The notes beneath the pieces are model-generated. The model saw nothing but the letters and a program-made list of their open reading frames with translations. It searched no databases and was not told where the DNA came from. The position numbers and the translations under genes were made by a program. A stretch of 64,000 nt of DNA. Source: Balamuthia mandrillaris. Taxonomy: Eukaryota; Discosea; Longamoebia; Balamuthiidae. Position 1 is the stretch's first letter. Each line of letters begins with the position of its first letter. Location: assembly GCA_031835245.1 (NCBI GenBank), contig JAVKOQ010000020.1, positions 126,501-190,500 of the forward strand, written 5' to 3'. Shown one piece after another: positions 1-10,123 of this stretch.

Positions 1-248
1 ATTAATCTTCTCCCGATTAAGCTGGAAAACTGGTTCCAAAAGGGCTGGGCGGGTGCAGCCTGCGGCCTTCCACGCTTCTGTGCCCTTGCCTGAGGTGCCG
101 CTGGGGCGTTTTCCGCTCTTCTTTTCCGAGTAGCAGTGGAAGTAGCAGAAGTAGTGGCGCGACCCCCTTCCTTGTGAACCCGACCGAAGTGGATGGCCAA
201 CCCGTGAGAGGTAGCAAACTTTTTTCCGCACTGTGGGCAACTTGCCAT
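1..248 (-). CDS. Fanzor RNA-guided nuclease, N-terminal part (cut by window edge)
   Basis: The start codon is at 248-246, immediately preceded by an in-frame TGA, exactly as in the full copy. The 82 visible residues carry the N-terminal C2H2 zinc finger (CPQC then H-x4-H), a basic RKRR-type nuclear-localisation-like patch and an Ala/Pro/Arg-rich linker. The sequence is identical in protein to residues 1-82 of the full copy, with one silent change in a valine codon. The RuvC domain lies beyond the window edge, so activity cannot be judged. The protein family is described under the full copy. Confidence 0.9.
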   Translation of the reverse strand, partial: MASCPQCGKKFATSHGLAIHFGRVHKEGGRATTSATSTATRKRRAENAPAAPQARAQKRGRPQAAPAQPFWNQFSSLIGRRL

Positions 249-837
249 TCAGGCCAGCTTCCAGCAGCGTTGTGGAAGAGGCGCACAGAGGTTCGTGATG
301 CTGTTCTTTTTTAAACAAAAGAAATCATTAGTGAGTGGTTGGTAACAAATTTTTTTCCATCATCAAAAAATGTAGTGAGCGAGCAGAGAAAAAAGAACGC
401 TACCTTTTCAATCGGAGCAGTGCCGCTGCCTGCGGCTGAACCGCTTCGGTTTCCACCTCTGCCTCCTTCCGCTGGTTTCCTCCTTGTGTAGTAGAAGCGT
501 AGCAATGAGAAATACGGTGGTGCGTGGAGCTTCGTGGATGTGTGTGTCTGTGTGTTTACTTTTGAAAAGAAAGAAAAGAAGAGAAGAGAAGAAAAGAAAA
601 CGAGTAGCAGAAAAATGTCAAGGCGAATGACGAGTACCAAAAGTTTATTGGCGGCAGCAGCAGCATGAGCATCCATTCCGTACACCCCCCACCCCACACC
701 CCAACCCACCACTTTGCCTTCAGAGGCGTGGGAGAAGGAAGGGTTGTTTTGGCGGGAAACATGCTCATTGGCCCAAAAGACTAATGTCGTGATTTCTTTT
801 TTCGTTGTCCTTAGATCTTATGATCTTTGCGCCGCCT
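1..837 (-). mobile_element. Fanzor transposon, copy 1, truncated by window edge
   Basis: This stretch is the reverse complement of 24041-24883, so it is the left end and 5' third of the same element as the full copy at 24041-26133. The outer end reads GCGCCGCCTTAC at 829-840, and the TA at 838-839 matches the flanking TA of the full copy. In the coding part (1-248) I see one substitution between the copies, which is synonymous. The 5' non-coding part differs by scattered substitutions and a small insertion/deletion near 570-600. The rest of the element lies outside the window, so I cannot say whether this copy is complete. Confidence 0.93.
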
Positions 838-892
838 TACCACTGCTCCCGTTTGCAACAAACAACACCCAACTTGGAACTGCGCTCGAACA

Positions 893-1384
893 ATGCCCAA
901 AGAACTGCCGATTCTCCAGAGGTTCCACGGCACGCTCTACGACTGCGTTCCCAAGACCTATACCCTCAAATCACAGGCCGACTTTGAGCGCTTCCAAAAA
1001 CAAGGCATCGCCGCCAGCCTCCCCGTCTACCACACCAAACGCAAAGGGGTGAAGCGGTGGGAGCCTTCGCAGGACGAGCTGCTGGTGAACCCTCCCGCTA
1101 TCGACTGGACGCAGCAAATGATGCTGGTCTATGGCGACGGCATCATTGAAGCGGTAGAGGAGAAGGCAGGGGGACGAAAGGTCCGTGTGAAAACGAGACG
1201 CAAGAGGGAGGTCAACTACGAGGCTGTTATTGTGCCGAGAAGAGATGGAAGGGTGCGGTTTGACGTGGATGAGGAGGAAGACGGAGCAGAAATAGCCCAA
1301 AGAGCAGTGATAGAGCCCGGTTTTTATGTGCAGAGGGCAGTCACTTTCCCTCCTGTCGCTTACCAACACAATTCTGGAGAATAG
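893..1384 (+). CDS. Small protein of unknown function next to the Fanzor left end
   Basis: A single exon of 163 codons begins at the ATG at 893 and stops at 1384. The product mixes a hydrophobic beta-strand-like stretch (PPAIDWTQQMMLVYGDG, about residues 67-83) with a basic patch (KTRRKREVNYE) and an acidic segment. The combination of an FERFQKQ-type helix followed by the PPxIDW-MMLVYGDG strand is loosely reminiscent of the PrcB-like fold, but this is only an impression. The start codon lies 53 bp from the TA at the end of the Fanzor element, so the promoter and 5' UTR of this gene must lie within or beside the transposon end. No signal peptide or membrane segment is visible. The reading frame is open upstream into the transposon terminus, so an element-derived start cannot be excluded. 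Confidence 0.6.
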   Translation: MPKELPILQRFHGTLYDCVPKTYTLKSQADFERFQKQGIAASLPVYHTKRKGVKRWEPSQDELLVNPPAIDWTQQMMLVYGDGIIEAVEEKAGGRKVRVKTRRKREVNYEAVIVPRRDGRVRFDVDEEEDGAEIAQRAVIEPGFYVQRAVTFPPVAYQHNSGE

Positions 1385-1433
1385 AAGACTTTGTCACTTG
1401 TAAATCTCTTGTTGTGTAAACAGGTCCGTACAG

Positions 1434-3055
1434 TCATTGCCCATTGGGTCTCTTTTTCGCTCTGTTGGTGCTTGGTTGAGTTATGGTAATGGAGCAGCGC
1501 TGTTGCAACTCTTTACTTGGTTGTAGGCGTAGCTTTGGAGCGGACAGCACTTTTAGCTTCTGCAATGAGGGCGGCAGCCAGTCGAAGAAGATGCCTGTGA
1601 TGCCGAGAAATCGGGAGAGGGCCAGCTGCCGTAGCTGAGTAAGATGTACCAAGAAGGAGAGGGATTCTGAGTCGTCTAGTTCAGGACACCTGGTTAGGGA
1701 GAGGCGTGTAAGGGAGCTGAAGGCGCTCAGACTCCCAAAGTCTGCAGGTGAGAGCTTATCGCAGTATAAGAGACTGAGAGAAGTGAGAGAGGTAGGAAAG
1801 TTAGGAATGTAGCCTGTCTGCGGATTGCAGAGCCCTAAATGAGTCAAACAGCGCGGAAGGTGCTGAAAGCCACGCATCGTTGGGGAAAATGCTGAGGTAG
1901 ACCAAGAAAGTGAGGTGAGGGTGGAAGGCATAGCAGCTAAGTGGTGCTCGTTGAGGTTGAAGTAATGAAGCTCGAGGTTGACCAGTGTATGTGGTAGATG
2001 TTCGGAGAGGTAACGGAATCCCTGTGGAGTGATGAACTTGCATTCACTCAGATCGAGAGAAATCAGCTTTGGTGGTAAAAGCTGCATTCCTTCATCAGTG
2101 ATAGGCAACGCGCTCAGGTTGAGTTTGGTAAGTGAGGTGGGAAGAAGAGTCAGCGATTCGTCATCGTTCTTTACACAGTGACGCAGGCTCAGTGTATGAA
2201 GGTAGTTGAATCGGCTGAAGTGAACCAGACAAGATGGCTCCGTTGCGGTGCGACTCAAGGAGAGTGAGCGGAGAGCAGGGAATGTGTGCGGGAGATCTGT
2301 GATGGCCCTGTGCAATGTTTTGAGGACATCGCTGGCGACTTCTGGGCGGCCAAGAGCAACGTCCTGCCATCCGTGTAGGTCAAGCACAGTCAGTGATGTC
2401 CTGCACTGTGTCTGGAGGAAGGTCAGCTTGTCCGTCAGGTCTTGCAAAGCTGCCGTCAGATCCGAGTGCCTGCAGTGGTTCCAAACTCTTGCTTTGTAGA
2501 TGGATGCAATGGACAGCTTATGGAACGTCCAGTTTACGCCAGCCACATTCCTCAGCATTTGTTCTTGAGGGATGAACGAGATAACGTGAGCCCACAACTC
2601 ATTAGGAAGCTCAGGCAGTGCTACAACGCAGGAAAGGTCGATACGGCAATCATAGTTCTGGCTGTGATGCAGATTTTCTGGGCGTGCTTCCTCCTCCACG
2701 GTAGCCGGCGTGCTTCCTCCTCTTCTTCCATTGCATCACCGCGGCCACACGATATATCCTGTACGTTTCCCCGTTGTGGAAGCTCGTGGGCCATCCAAGC
2801 TCGGTCCACCTCCGAGGCCAGGCCAACCGCTGGGATCTCTCCCCCAACACCTGCTGTCGTTGCTCGTTCTTCCATCGCCGGTGCAGCGGCCACACCCGAC
2901 CACAGCTGCTGTGCAAATAATTTTCGCAGCTCCCTGTCGCGATGTAGGCCATGTTCACGCAGCCTCTTCCTAAGATCCGGTGAGAGAGGGGCAAAGAAGA
3001 GCAGCTTCTGCTCCTGTTCCGCCAGGCGGGCCGTTAAGCTGTTGAGCTCTTGCAT
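1434..3055 (-). CDS. F-box-like / leucine-rich repeat protein
   Basis: There are two exons, 3055-2740 and 2677-1434, joined across a 62-bp GT-AG intron at 2678-2739. The phases close exactly and give about 519 residues. The first exon encodes a charged, probably helical N-terminus (MQELNSLTARLAEQEQKLL) of unknown role. The second begins with an F-box-like helix pair (LPNELWAHVISFIPQEQML, near residues 125-145), followed by roughly ten leucine-rich repeats of the LTSLSL / LTHLGL type. F-box/LRR proteins usually recruit substrates to SCF ubiquitin ligases. Here the F-box is divergent, so that role is inferred from architecture. The C-terminus is basic. The gene is divergent from the LRR gene starting at 3252, with 196 bp between the two starts. 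Confidence 0.8.
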
Positions 3056-3251
3056 CTTTTGTTTGTCAATCCACAATTTTATTCAATCTTTCCAGGAAAA
3101 TTTTGGGTAGTGTCGACAGTATAACACTCCACTCTCTTATCCTCTCTCCTATCTCTGCTAAAGAACTCATGTCCTCTCTCTAGTCCTGGCTCACATCCAT
3201 GAAGAAAGAAAATTTGAAGAACGAAAAAAAAAAGGAAAGAGAGAAGAAAAG

Positions 3252-5264
3252 ATGAGGCTCACCCCGGCGGTTCTGCAGACATGGGTGTCCCAGGACATCA
3301 AAGAGGTCAGCACGCTCAACCTGAAGGGCAAAGGATTGTCCGAGATAGAAGACCTCAGCTATTGCGTTGACCTCAAAAAGCTTGACCTTTCGGACAATCA
3401 GCTCTCCTCCTTCTACGGTACGTACGATTCAATCAACTCCTTCTTTGCTTCTTCTTTCTCCCCTTTCTGCTCTTCGTTGATAGAAACAATAATGCACAGG
3501 ATTGGGATTCAACAGAGAACTTACATGGCTCTCGCTCGCCTCCAACAAAATCAAGATCATGGGCGGCCTCCAAATGCTCACTAAACTTTGCGGTAAGCCA
3601 TTTCTCTGCTTCGCTTCCATTCCTCTCTTGTTCTCTTGCTCTCTTGTTCTCTCTTCACTCTTCACTCTCGCTCTCTCGCTCTCTCGCTCTCGCTCCCGCT
3701 CTCTCTCTCCCTCTCTCTCTCTCCCTCTCTCTCTCTGGCGCTTTCTTCAAAGATTAATCGCTTCAAAACAAACTAGTGTTGAATGTGAGCCATAACCAGA
3801 TCTCTCAGATAGATGGCCTCTCCACGCTCACCAACCTCAAAGCCCTCATCCTCAGCCACAACAACATTCAAACCATAGAGAACCTTGGCAGCCTTCGTGC
3901 TCTAAATACTTTGGTCCTTTCGTATAACCACATTGAGGAGGTCAAAGGCTTGGCCACTCTCACCAACCTCAAAAAGGTGTGCTTCTTCGCTCTTCCTCTC
4001 TTTCCGTTTTATTCTTCACCTCTTCTCTTCTTTTGTTTTCTTTTCTCCTCATTTTATGTTCTTCTCTTCACTTCTTTCATTTAAATGAAAATTCTGTCCT
4101 TCTCCTCCTCTCTGCCTCTTCTTTTCTTCTCTTCTAACCTCTTTTCCGTTTGAATTGCAGCTATCTCTTTCCTCAAATAGAATCCAAGTGTTACCCTCCT
4201 TGGAAAAGCAGCACGACCTTCAGGAGCTCCGTCTCAGCCACAACCGCTTGATGAGCATCCCAGACAGCATCCGCCTTAACCCAAACCTGAAGATCTTGGA
4301 CTTGGGTCATAACTTTATCTCTACCTTGAAAGACTTGGAGCCTTTGACTGCTCTGCCTCGTTTGAAAAGCTTGAACCTCAAGGGAAATCCAATTGTGGAT
4401 AGGGAAGGAGATGGAGCAGAGGGTAAAGAAGCGGAGAAAGTCTACAGAGAAAAGGTGTTAAGCTTGTTGCCATCCGTCAAGATATTGGATGGAGAGCAGC
4501 TGAGCGGAGAGAAAAAGAGGAAAGGAAGGCTTTGGTCCAAGAAACAAAAGTTAAAGCAACACGCAACAAAGGAAGGAGATGAGGAAGAAGGAGAAGAGGC
4601 GGAAAATGAGAACGGAGGCGAAAGAAAGCAAGGCAAACAAGGAACGAAGCACGAGAACAAGGAAATTGGAAGGATGGAAGAAGCAGAGGAAGAGAGCAAA
4701 GGGAAGAAACAAAAAAGCACAGAAACTAATAACAAGAAAGTAACCAACAAATCACCAACAAAAGAAGAGGAAGAGGAAGAAGAAGAATCTAACAAGAACA
4801 AACACCCAACAAAAGCAAAGAGCCAGGACAGCAAAAACAGGATGGAGGAAGAAGAGAAGGGAGACAAAGCTGCAACAGAGAAGAGAACGAACAGCAAAAA
4901 GCGAAAAGAGAGCGACATGCCAGTTGGCAAGAAGAAAAAAGAACAACTCGAAGAGAAAGAAGTCACCAAACAACAACCAGCCAACAAGAAACGGAAGAAG
5001 CAACACCAAAAACAAGAAACAAGTAAGGAAGCAACAAGCAACAAACAAGAACAAACAAAACAGCAACAACAAAAAGAAGAAGAACTGAAAGCAAGAAGTG
5101 GGGTGGTGGCCCTCAAACAAAAAACCGTACCTGCCACAGCAACATCAAAAGCAAAGGGCAAAAAGCAACATAACAAAAACTCGGTGTTGGAGCTTTTGGT
5201 GAAGGAACAAGCGGAAAAAGAAAGCAGCGTTGGCGCAGGAGACTCTTCTGCTTGGGACGACTAA
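3252..5264 (+). CDS. SDS22-type leucine-rich repeat protein with long Lys/Glu-rich tail
   Basis: Four exons, 3252-3417, 3500-3592, 3777-3976 and 4161-5264, join in frame to give 520 residues. The first 215 or so residues are SDS22-like repeats (LNLKGKGLSEIEDL, LDLSDNQL, LNVSHNQISQIDGL, LVLSYNHIEEVKGL, LSLSSNRIQVL), capped by an LRRcap-like segment (YREKVLSLLPSVKILDGEQL). The remaining 300 residues are almost wholly Lys, Glu, Gln, Asn and Thr, a low-complexity region likely to be disordered or coiled-coil. It ends in a hydrophobic motif (NSVLELLVKEQ) and an acidic AWDD C-terminus. A TAATAAA signal overlaps the stop. SDS22-type proteins commonly bind PP1 phosphatases or act as scaffolds; the partner here is unknown. 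Confidence 0.85.
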
Positions 5265-5393
5265 TAAAGTTTGCTCTCTTTTTTTTTTTCCGAACATCTG
5301 CTCTCCTTCTCTTTCTTTTCTAGCTTCTCTCTCTCTCTCTCTCTCTCTCCTCTCCGTGGAGCTAAAACAAATACACAGAGATTCTTTTTTTGT

Positions 5394-7192
5394 TCATTCT
5401 TCGCTGTCTTCTTTATCAGCCAACCAAGAAGAAGCGAGTTGAGTGGCTGTACGCTCGATCCTTGGCCTTTCTTTGCGGTTGACAATGGCATCGTTGATGA
5501 GGTTTGGGGGTATGTTGGACGCTCCGTATCGCGCTCCTGCCAGTGCTCCCACTAACACGGGACAAAAGTTGGCTGACCCTGAGGAAGGAAGGAGAAAGAT
5601 CAGGAAGGGAAAGGGTACAGAAAGGAGTACAAAGATGGGAGGGGTTAGAAGAAAGAAAGAAGAAAGAAGAAAGGGTGTATAACCTGCATATTGAAGGGAC
5701 TTGGATAAAGCGCTTGCAAAGTCTCGGCTCTCATCCACAAAATGAAGAGCGGTAACCAACACGTCAGGCATAAATCCACCAGTGCTGATGCTTCTTTGGC
5801 CAGAGAGAGCTTGAGCAGATTCCTCAGACCATTCTTTGTCTTTGCTAAGCGAGAGGAGCTGCGTTTTGGCCTCTTCCCAGGTCTGTCCCTCTACCAAACG
5901 TCGGCAGAGAAAGACGATGGCGAAGCAGCCCTCCACGCTTAGCTTATGAACGTGTGTTATTGTTGACTGTTTGTATGAAGAATTAGCAGCAGAAGAAGGA
6001 GAAGGAGAAGTAGGAGAAGGAGAAGAAGAAGAAGAAGAAGAAGAACAGGAAGAAGAAGAAAAACAAGAAGAAGAAGAACAAGAAGAAGAAGAAGAGAAGA
6101 AGAAGAAGAAGAACAAGAAGAAGAAAAACAACAACAAGAAGAAGAAGAAGAAGAAGAAGAAGAAGAAGAAGAACAAGAAGAAAGAGAAGAAGAACAGGAA
6201 GAAGAAGAAGAAAAACAAGAAGAAGAAGAACAAGAAGAAGAAGAAGAGAAGAAGAAGAAGAAGAACAAGAAGAAGAACAAGAAGAAGAAAAACAAGAAGA
6301 AGAAGAAGAAGAAGAAGAAGAAGAAGAAGAAGAACAAGAAGAAGGAGAAGAAGAACAGGAAGAAGAAGAAGAAGAAGAAGAAGAAGAAGAAGAAGAAGAA
6401 GGAGAAGAAGAAGAAGAACAAGAAGGAGGAGGAGGAGGAGGAGGAGGAGAAGAAGAAGAAGAAGAACAAGAACAAGAACAAGAAAACAACAAGAACAAGG
6501 AAGAACGTTCTCGAAAGAGGAGAAGAACTAGAACAAGAGAACGAAAACAAACCTCTTGTTGACATATATCCCAAAGTTCACTGTCAGAGAGGAAAGCAGC
6601 CATGGCCAACGGTGCAGAGCGATGAGCCGCGTTGCAACCTGCTTGTTGGGAGAGGCGAGCAGCAGCCTCGTCCACAGAGGAGCATTTGCCGGTGGAGATG
6701 GCCGAAAAGACGGAACGAAACGTGAGGCCCGTATCGAATGCCTTTTCTGCATGTTTGGTTGAGTTGCAGAACAAGAAAGAAAGAAGGAAGATAACGTTAG
6801 AGAGAGAGAGAGAGAGAGGAGAGAGGAGAGGAGAGAGAGGAGAGAGAGCGAGTGAGAGACAGAAAAGCAGGTAGGGGTACCGGTATCGTAGGGAGGGCCT
6901 TTGTGCCATGCATGATAACGCCGAATTACGTCCTCCCTGTCGTAGGTTTGCTTCTCAACCAAGCTCTCGGCCAGACGAACAGCCATCCCTGCAGGAAACA
7001 CACCAAACAAGCAGTTGAATATTCCTCCTTGCTGACAAGAACGAAAGGAAATTGTTTGTTTTTTTAAAAAAACCACGTACGCACGGGTCCACCATTTCGG
7101 TCACCAGCACAAAGTCCCATCAACACGCCTTTCGCTCGATCCGCTCGACCCTTTTCATCTTGTTCTCCTGCTGCCTCCTTCCTTCTCTGCAT
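5394..7192 (-). CDS. ADP-ribosylglycohydrolase-fold protein, probably catalytically divergent
   Basis: Five exons (7192-7081, 6988-6881, 6746-6553, 5966-5684, 5578-5394) close in phase and give 293 residues. The N-terminus has the family hallmark GVLMGLCAGDRNGGP. It is followed by RMAVRLAESLVE and DREDVIRRYHAWHKGPPYDT, the middle AAHRSAPLAMAAF block, the STITHVHKL block and the C-terminal CPVLVGALAGARYGASNIP segment. ADP-ribosylglycohydrolases remove ADP-ribose from proteins using two metal ions bound by Asp clusters. In this protein the usual DDT after the first glycine block and the GD-ADT near the C-terminus are not present (the latter reads GSANFCPV). A changed or lost metal site is therefore likely, and the true substrate is unknown. 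Intron 3 (5967-6552) is filled by a triplet repeat. Confidence 0.85.
5990..6500 (-). repeat. Intronic (TTC)n-type microsatellite tract, over 500 bp
   Basis: This is an almost uninterrupted run of GAA, with GAC, AAC and GGA variants, on the + strand. On the sense strand of the surrounding gene it reads TTC/CTT. It occupies nearly all of intron 3 of the ADP-ribosylglycohydrolase-like gene. All long apparent reading frames through it (poly-Glu, poly-Lys, poly-Ser, poly-Phe) are artefacts of the repeat. Confidence 0.95.
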
Positions 7193-8073
7193 CTTGGTAT
7201 ACCCAGTTGATCATTACACAGATCACAAATAAATCGTATGATTTTAGATTGGGCGTTTGAATTAAATTTTTGAATTATGATTGGCTTTTACCGTAGTGCG
7301 ATCGTTGTGTCCTTTCGCGCAAAGAAAAAAAGAGATATATAGTGAACAAAAAAAAACGCACAAGAAAGAAGACAAAAGCCGACAAGATGAGGCGAACCTT
7401 GAAGAGGACAGCAGAGAAGGGAATGGAATAGGGAAGAGAGAAATGAACGGATATGAGAAATTCCAGGAAATTCACATAACTCATTTCAGGAATGGAATAA
7501 AACGCTGGTCGTAACGGTTCAAACACCAAGCGTTCCACTCCCCATTCCAGCCACCCATGGACATCCACGCCTTCGGAGAAACGGATGGGTTGGGTGTAGC
7601 CCACAGAGGACGTTACACTTTGGCTCCAGTAAACTTATTCATCCTTTCTTTTGTTACCAACCTCTCCCTGCCCTGCTGGTGGAGGAGGTTGTGGTTGCAG
7701 CAAACAAAAAAAAAATTAAAAAAAACAAAAGATAGCAGTTGGTGGGGGAGGTTGCTTGGCCAAGCAAGACTGCTTCTTGCTGGGTTCCTTTCTTTTCTGT
7801 GAGCAAAGACCAACGAAGAAAACGTCAGCAGCTGATTCTGAACTTTCCTCTGTTCCGCACAAAGAACTTGTGTGTGTGTGTGGGTGCTGGTCTTAATTTC
7901 TTAGAAATTGGAAGAACATGAATAGAGCTCAGGTGGTGTGGTGACTTTTCCATGTTCTTCTTGTTCTTCTTCTTCTTGTTCTTCTTCTTCTTCTTCTTCT
8001 TCTTCTTCTTCTTCTTCATCTTGAAACCGTTTCAGAGACAAACAAAAAATACCAGAAAGAGCAAGCCAGACAC
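7193..8073. other. Intergenic region between two divergent genes, with a possible orphan exon
   Basis: No gene can be placed with confidence. On the - strand around 7505-7604 a short open stretch (YTQPIRFSEGVDVHGW, then WGVERLVFEPL) looks coding in composition but has no start and no convincing splice partners. It could be an exon of an unrecognised gene or a relic. At 7952-8017 a (TTC)n tract lies just upstream of the next gene, on that gene's sense strand, probably in its 5' leader. Confidence 0.4.
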
Positions 8074-8936
8074 ATGGACATCGAAGGGTTCACACAAACC
8101 AAGGGGTTGGGCTTCAAGCTTGCAGAGGACATAACACTCTATCTCAAGTACTTCACTTTTCTTTTCGTTCTTATGCGAGGTTCTCTCAAGGAGAGTAACA
8201 TGTCAGTTTCAGGGATAAAGGCCGTATCCAAACCTCCAAGGTTGCCTACTGGGAGGACACCAAGCTCTGCGCCATCAAGACCCACAGCTTTCTGGGCTCG
8301 ACGCCGGACTTTAGGCTGTTGGCAGGGACCAAGGGGAAGGAATGCTTGCTGTATGCCAAGGGCAACAAAGCCAGGACCTCGTTCGAGTGGAAGGTAACGC
8401 CAGGAGCGGAAACGAAAGGCTTGCGCTGCGCCACCATCAAGGTTCGGTGTTGCCCCCTCCCTGGCTTGTTCAGTCACCCTCAGGGTGTTAAGCAAACAAA
8501 AACCAAACAGGCAAAGAGAGCAAGCTTCTATGAGCCTCTCGCCTACAACGTGCAAGTAGAGCTCTTGGAGGAGGACTTCAAGGATAGCATCACGCACGTG
8601 GATGGGGTCTCATGGACCACCCAAACCCTTTCCTTAAGGAGAAAGGGCAAACGCGTGGCCACGCTGACCCTGAAGAAATGCAGCTCCTTCACCGGGAGAA
8701 GGACCTACGAGCTGTTGGCCAAGCAAGGAGAGCACCTGGGCTTGGTGCTTCTGGTGTGCGCCGTGCTTGACTGGCTCCGTGGTGTGAGCGCTGCTGCGTC
8801 CAGTGGGACGAGTGGCAGCTCCAGAGCTTCCTCGTATAGCGGAACGAGTCATGGGGATTACTCGTTTGCTTGCCTTTACTCCAGCTCTTTTTCGAGCTGT
8901 GGCGATGGCGGTGGAGGAGGAGACTGTGGTTGTTGA
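8074..8936 (+). CDS. LURP-one-related (Tubby-like fold) protein
   Basis: Three exons (8074-8147, 8213-8441, 8511-8936) join in frame and encode 242 residues. The chain starts MDIEGFTQTKGLGFKLAED. It proceeds through beta-strand-rich segments (RIQTSKVAYWEDTKLCAIK, CLLYAKGNKARTSFEWKV, YNVQVELLEEDF, VATLTLKKCSS) and ends with the hydrophobic helix YELLAKQGEHLGLVLLVCAVLD, the pattern of LURP-one/DUF567 proteins. These proteins are related to Tubby and phospholipid scramblases and are thought to bind membranes or nucleic acid; the function of this one is unknown. After the core comes a Ser-rich tail ending in Gly and Cys (GGGGGDCGC), which might be lipidated or zinc-binding. The 69-bp second intron is a multiple of three, so retention would not shift the frame. 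Confidence 0.78.
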
Positions 8937-9149
8937 ATGAGCGTTGGTTCGTAGTTGGGGGTGAGGTGATGTTGAGAGAGAGAGAGAGAGAGAGAGAGGA
9001 GCATGAGCAATGGACCAAACCAAAGAATGTACAGATGAGACAAAGTGAGAAGGAAAGGGGAAGAAGAGGAGAAAGAAGAGGAGAGACGAGCTTAATATAC
9101 TTTTTTGTTTTCCTTTTCCTAAGGTTTCTTTTGTAAAGGCGAAAAAAAG

Positions 9150-10075
9150 ATGGAAGGCGGAGGAGGAACGCTCAAGGCCGCAAAGATAAAGGAGGTACGG
9201 GCCTATGTGCTGCCTGAGAAGGAGAGCGGTGCCGACTACCACAAGCAACAGTCTGGCCATTGGATCATAGACACCCCAATTGCTAATCCTGTTTGTCTTT
9301 TCCTTCTTCTTCTCGTTTATCCTCTTTTCTGTCTTTCATTCTTCTTGTTTGTTATTCTTTTTCTTTTCCCTCTTCTTCTCGTTTATCCTCTTTTCTGTCT
9401 TTCATTCTTCTTGTTCTTCTTCTTTTTCTTTCATCTTCCTCTTGGTTGAGTTTGATGAAGATGAACTCGAATAACGTCTTTATTGTCACACCAAACAACT
9501 TTTTTTGCTTTCAGATGTCCGTCTATGAAGAGTACAAAGCAAGTCGTGTGAGTTGGGGCATCAACGCGCTTGGCACCGTCGTAGTCGAAGCTGAACTCGA
9601 AGATGGAACCATTGGTATTGGCACCAGCGTTGGTATGGCCTTTCTTCCCTCTTTCTTGCCCTTGCTTCTCTCTATAGCTCTATTCTTTGTTTGCTTTTCT
9701 TTCCTCTTCTGCTCTTTCCTCTCTTTCTTTTGTTTCTTTTCTTTCTTCTCCTAACCTTCAACAACACCAAAGGCGGAGAGCCAGCGTGTTACATCATCGA
9801 ACACCATCTCAGCCGCTTCGTGGAGGGCAAGGACCCTCGCAACGTGGAGCTCATGTGGGACCAGATGCACAGGGCCACGCTGCCTTATGGGCGCAAGGGC
9901 GTGGCCATCCACGCCATCAGCGCGGTGGACCTTGCCGTTTGGGACCTCTTGGGAAAGATCAGGAACGAGCCCATTTATAACTTGATCGGTGGAAAGACCA
10001 AAGAGAGGGTTTGTTTGTTTCTCTTTTTAGTTTTCGTACTCTTTGGCTTTTGCCTGTTCTTCTCTCCTCTTTCTT

Positions 10076-10123
<48 letters not shown>

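Noticed and set aside
311-768. Open frames in the 5' part of the Fanzor element (also 24110-24475)
   Set aside because: The two copies differ by frame-shifting indels here, so the frames are not conserved; treated as leader/intron sequence.
4442-5176. Antisense frame rich in Leu, Phe, Ser and Cys opposite the LRR gene tail
   Set aside because: Shadow of the Lys/Glu/Gln-rich coding sequence on the other strand.
5990-6500. Long poly-Glu, poly-Lys, poly-Ser and poly-Phe reading frames on both strands
   Set aside because: They are products of a GAA/TTC microsatellite inside an intron whose flanking exons splice cleanly in another frame.
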